Of a stretch of 64,000 nucleotides of DNA, positions 62,278 through 64,000 are shown in pieces. Position 1 is the stretch's first letter. Each line of letters begins with the position of its first letter. Made by a program: the position numbers and the translations under genes. Source of the DNA: Bin80 sp026709335. GTDB taxonomy: Bacteria > Bacteroidota > Rhodothermia > Rhodothermales > Bin80. The notes under the pieces are model-generated. The model worked only from the letters and a program-made list of their open reading frames with translations, was not told the origin of the DNA and did no database searches. The DNA lies in contig OZ241385.1 in NCBI GenBank assembly GCA_965200825.1, forward strand, positions 1,426,001 to 1,490,000, read 5' to 3'.

Positions 62278-63174
62278 ATGAAAGAGATTATCAAAGAAAA
62301 CCTCCCGCGTGAAGTCTTTGACTTGTTTGACAGCTATGTTCACAGTCTGATCTCACGAAGACAGTTTTTGGATCAAGCCTCCAAATATGCTGTCGGTACG
62401 ATGACAGCGTCTGCAATGCTTGATTTTCTCTCCCCAAAATACACATCTGCCCAACAGATCCGCAGAGGAGATTCTCGACTTTCTGAGGAATATATCACCT
62501 ATGATAGCCCTGACGGAGCCGGCACAATGCGTGCTCTGCTCTGCATTCCAAAGGATGTTTCTGGAGCATTACCTGGTGTTGTTGTAGTTCATGAGAATCG
62601 TGGATTGAATCCACATATAGAAGATGTCTGTAGGCGCGCCTCTTTGGCCGGATTCATCAGCCTCGCACCGGATGCACTAACTCCTTTTGGTGGATATCCC
62701 GGTACGGATGATGAGGGTCGTGAATTACAGCGGCAACGTGACCGCAATGAGATGCTGGAAGATTTCATTGCCGGATACGAATATCTCCGCACACATGATC
62801 AATGCACGGGTCGCGTAGGCGTTGTAGGGTTTTGTTTTGGTGGGTGGATTTCCAATATGATGGCCACACGTCTTCCCGGCCTCGGCGCAGCCGTTCCATT
62901 TTATGGTGGACAACCCGACATAGAACTCGTACCTCAAATCCGGTCTCCACTCCTGTTCCATTTTGCTGAAAACGATCGACGCGTTAATACCGGCTGGCCG
63001 GCATACGAAGCTGCGTTAAAAGAGCATGGCAAAGAATACACCGCCTATATCTATGAAGGACTACAGCATGGATTTCACAATGATACGACGCCTCGCTTTG
63101 ATGCAGAGGGAGCCAAGCTTGCCTGGAAACGAACCGTGGCATTCTTTAACAAGCATCTTCAAAATCAAGGGTAA
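62278..63174 (+). CDS. Dienelactone-hydrolase-family protein with Tat-like N-terminus
   Basis: 298 residues, alpha/beta hydrolase fold. Residues ~27-52 (SRRQFLDQASKYAVGTMTAS) resemble a Tat signal, although they are preceded by an unusual 26-residue stretch. The nucleophile is C186 in GFCFGG, the hallmark of the family, with VVHENRGLNPHI (~103) containing the conserved Glu. The Asp is in FAENDRRVN and the His in LQHGFHND (~263). The physiological substrate is unknown. Divergent from the DsbA-like gene. Confidence 0.88.
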   Translation: MKEIIKENLPREVFDLFDSYVHSLISRRQFLDQASKYAVGTMTASAMLDFLSPKYTSAQQIRRGDSRLSEEYITYDSPDGAGTMRALLCIPKDVSGALPGVVVVHENRGLNPHIEDVCRRASLAGFISLAPDALTPFGGYPGTDDEGRELQRQRDRNEMLEDFIAGYEYLRTHDQCTGRVGVVGFCFGGWISNMMATRLPGLGAAVPFYGGQPDIELVPQIRSPLLFHFAENDRRVNTGWPAYEAALKEHGKEYTAYIYEGLQHGFHNDTTPRFDAEGAKLAWKRTVAFFNKHLQNQG

Positions 63175-63388
63175 CTTTCTCACAGCATCTCTGTATCTCC
63201 TCCCTCCGATAAATAACCTTATGCTGCCTGCTAATTCCCCGGCGCCCAAATCGAAAGAGATTGTATAAGAAGTTGTCCAGTCTCCGAGGCGAATATTCGG
63301 CGTGTGTGCCAATGAACCCGGATTGATAATATCACATCTTCGGAGATAAAAAGTTGATTCATCATTGCACCTCAATATCAAAGGAGCA

Positions 63389-64000
63389 TCAAGTTGGCAG
63401 ATCAAACTGGGTCAGAACATCATGGACCAACGTTTCTGCCTCGGAACCGGTTGGAGCTTCAGCGTAAATCCGAAGCACAGGCTCTGTGCCCGAAGGACGG
63501 ATCAACAGCCATGCATCTTCCATCAAATGCTTGAATCCGTCAAGCAAGTCCATTGAATTTACCTTACGCCCTCCAATTTGCCGCAGACCGCCCATTCGAC
63601 GCAAGTCTGCAATAATTTCCGGCTGTTTCTGTGTATGTACATCTGAGCGATAATAGGCATGTGGCCCGAATTCATCAAACAACTCCTGAACCAATGCGGT
63701 GAGAGGCTTCTGTCGTTCCGCCAACATGTTCAATAACACAAGAGCCACGTATATCCCGTCACGCTCCGGAATGTGCCCTGCAACTGCAATGCCACCGGAT
63801 TCTTCACCACCGACTAAAACATCCGTCTCTAAAAAGCGGGGAGCTACATGTTTGAATCCGATCGGATAGGTTTCCACCGGTATCCCCCAAGCCGCCCCCA
63901 TTTTTGTCAGAATTGCAGAAGTTGCAAACGTCCGTACAATTGCTCCCTTCAAACTGTGATACTTATGTAAGTGTGCAGCCAAAAGTGCCATTACCAAATG
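63389..64000 (-). CDS. Phosphoglucomutase/phosphomannomutase, C-terminal part (runs off the window)
   Basis: About 204 residues of an alpha-D-phosphohexomutase are visible: the frame is open to base 64000 (HLVMALLAAHL). GGEESGGIAVAGHIPERDGI (in parts, near the middle) is the sugar-binding loop of domain 3. RPSGTEPVLRIYAEA (near the end) is the phosphate-binding loop of domain 4. The catalytic Ser and metal loop lie outside the window. It interconverts hexose-1- and hexose-6-phosphates; glucose versus mannose specificity cannot be decided from this part. Confidence 0.92.
   Translation of the reverse strand, partial: HLVMALLAAHLHKYHSLKGAIVRTFATSAILTKMGAAWGIPVETYPIGFKHVAPRFLETDVLVGGEESGGIAVAGHIPERDGIYVALVLLNMLAERQKPLTALVQELFDEFGPHAYYRSDVHTQKQPEIIADLRRMGGLRQIGGRKVNSMDLLDGFKHLMEDAWLLIRPSGTEPVLRIYAEAPTGSEAETLVHDVLTQFDLPT

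Noticed and set aside
1..64000. CRISPR arrays, rRNA and tRNA genes
   Set aside because: No regularly spaced short direct repeats and no tRNA T-loop or cloverleaf or rRNA core sequence was seen on reading; a dedicated search could still find a missed tRNA.

Overview
The window most likely comes from a Bacteroidota-group chromosome, probably the Rhodothermota/Balneolota side. Clues are a TonB receptor with carboxypeptidase-like and STN domains beside a DUF4249 lipoprotein, a PUR-alpha type DUF3276 protein, bacillithiol synthesis (BshC), DUF5916, DUF971 and DUF547 proteins, Tat-type Gfo/Idh/MocA oxidoreductases, and few clear Shine-Dalgarno sites. This placement is inference from gene content; no rRNA or tRNA gene was seen.

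Layout. 1-10.7 kb: 5' part of gltB (minus), a small porin-like protein, an HTH-SpoIIE phosphatase fusion, folD with an overlapping mscS-type channel, a cobalamin-binding-protein/PP-loop ATPase pair, and a lipoprotein sulfatase. 10.7-20.7 kb: a tight minus-strand run, in transcription order TonB receptor, DUF4249, recX, purine nucleoside phosphorylase, DUF3276, hisD, hisC, bifunctional nuclease, bshC. 20.7-25.9 kb: an accessory island with an orphan AAA ATPase, two small unrecognised genes, a truncated paralogue of one of them, an ISL3 insertion sequence without target duplication, and an AlbA_2 (Schlafen-like) pseudogene. 26-35.3 kb: sodA, then a respiratory operon nuoJKLM-nhaD-pterin dehydratase-nuoN-PH/SHOCT protein (minus). 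36-42.7 kb: a small Cys-containing exported protein, an outer-membrane-like protein, a DUF547 protein, a GT-C glycosyltransferase, an exonuclease/GIY-YIG fusion and mdh. 43.3-47.6 kb: two paralogous ECF sigma factors flanking a DUF971 gene, a 31-residue membrane peptide, a PhzF protein and a Cys/Met PLP enzyme. 47.6-51.4 kb: a second mobile-element zone. 51.4-64 kb: a five-gene minus run (DUF5916 protein, two Gfo/Idh/MocA oxidoreductases, two small proteins), an SDR, an M16 protease, a DsbA-like protein, a dienelactone-hydrolase-like protein, and the 3' end of a phosphohexomutase gene.

The most unusual content is the layered mobile DNA. Two apparently identical 1288-bp ISL3 elements lie in direct orientation about 26 kb apart. 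The right copy has a perfect 8-bp target duplication and sits against the start codon of a small membrane protein gene. The left copy has no duplication and is bordered by two broken genes, which points to a deletion. A family of about 98-bp MITE-like repeats occurs three times; one copy is itself interrupted by a 214-bp element with its own inverted repeats and 9-bp target duplication. Other points of interest are the sigma/DUF971/sigma cassette with non-ATG starts, the HTH-SpoIIE fusion, the Na+/H+ antiporter inside the complex I operon, and a perfect 19-bp stem-loop near 3.8 kb.
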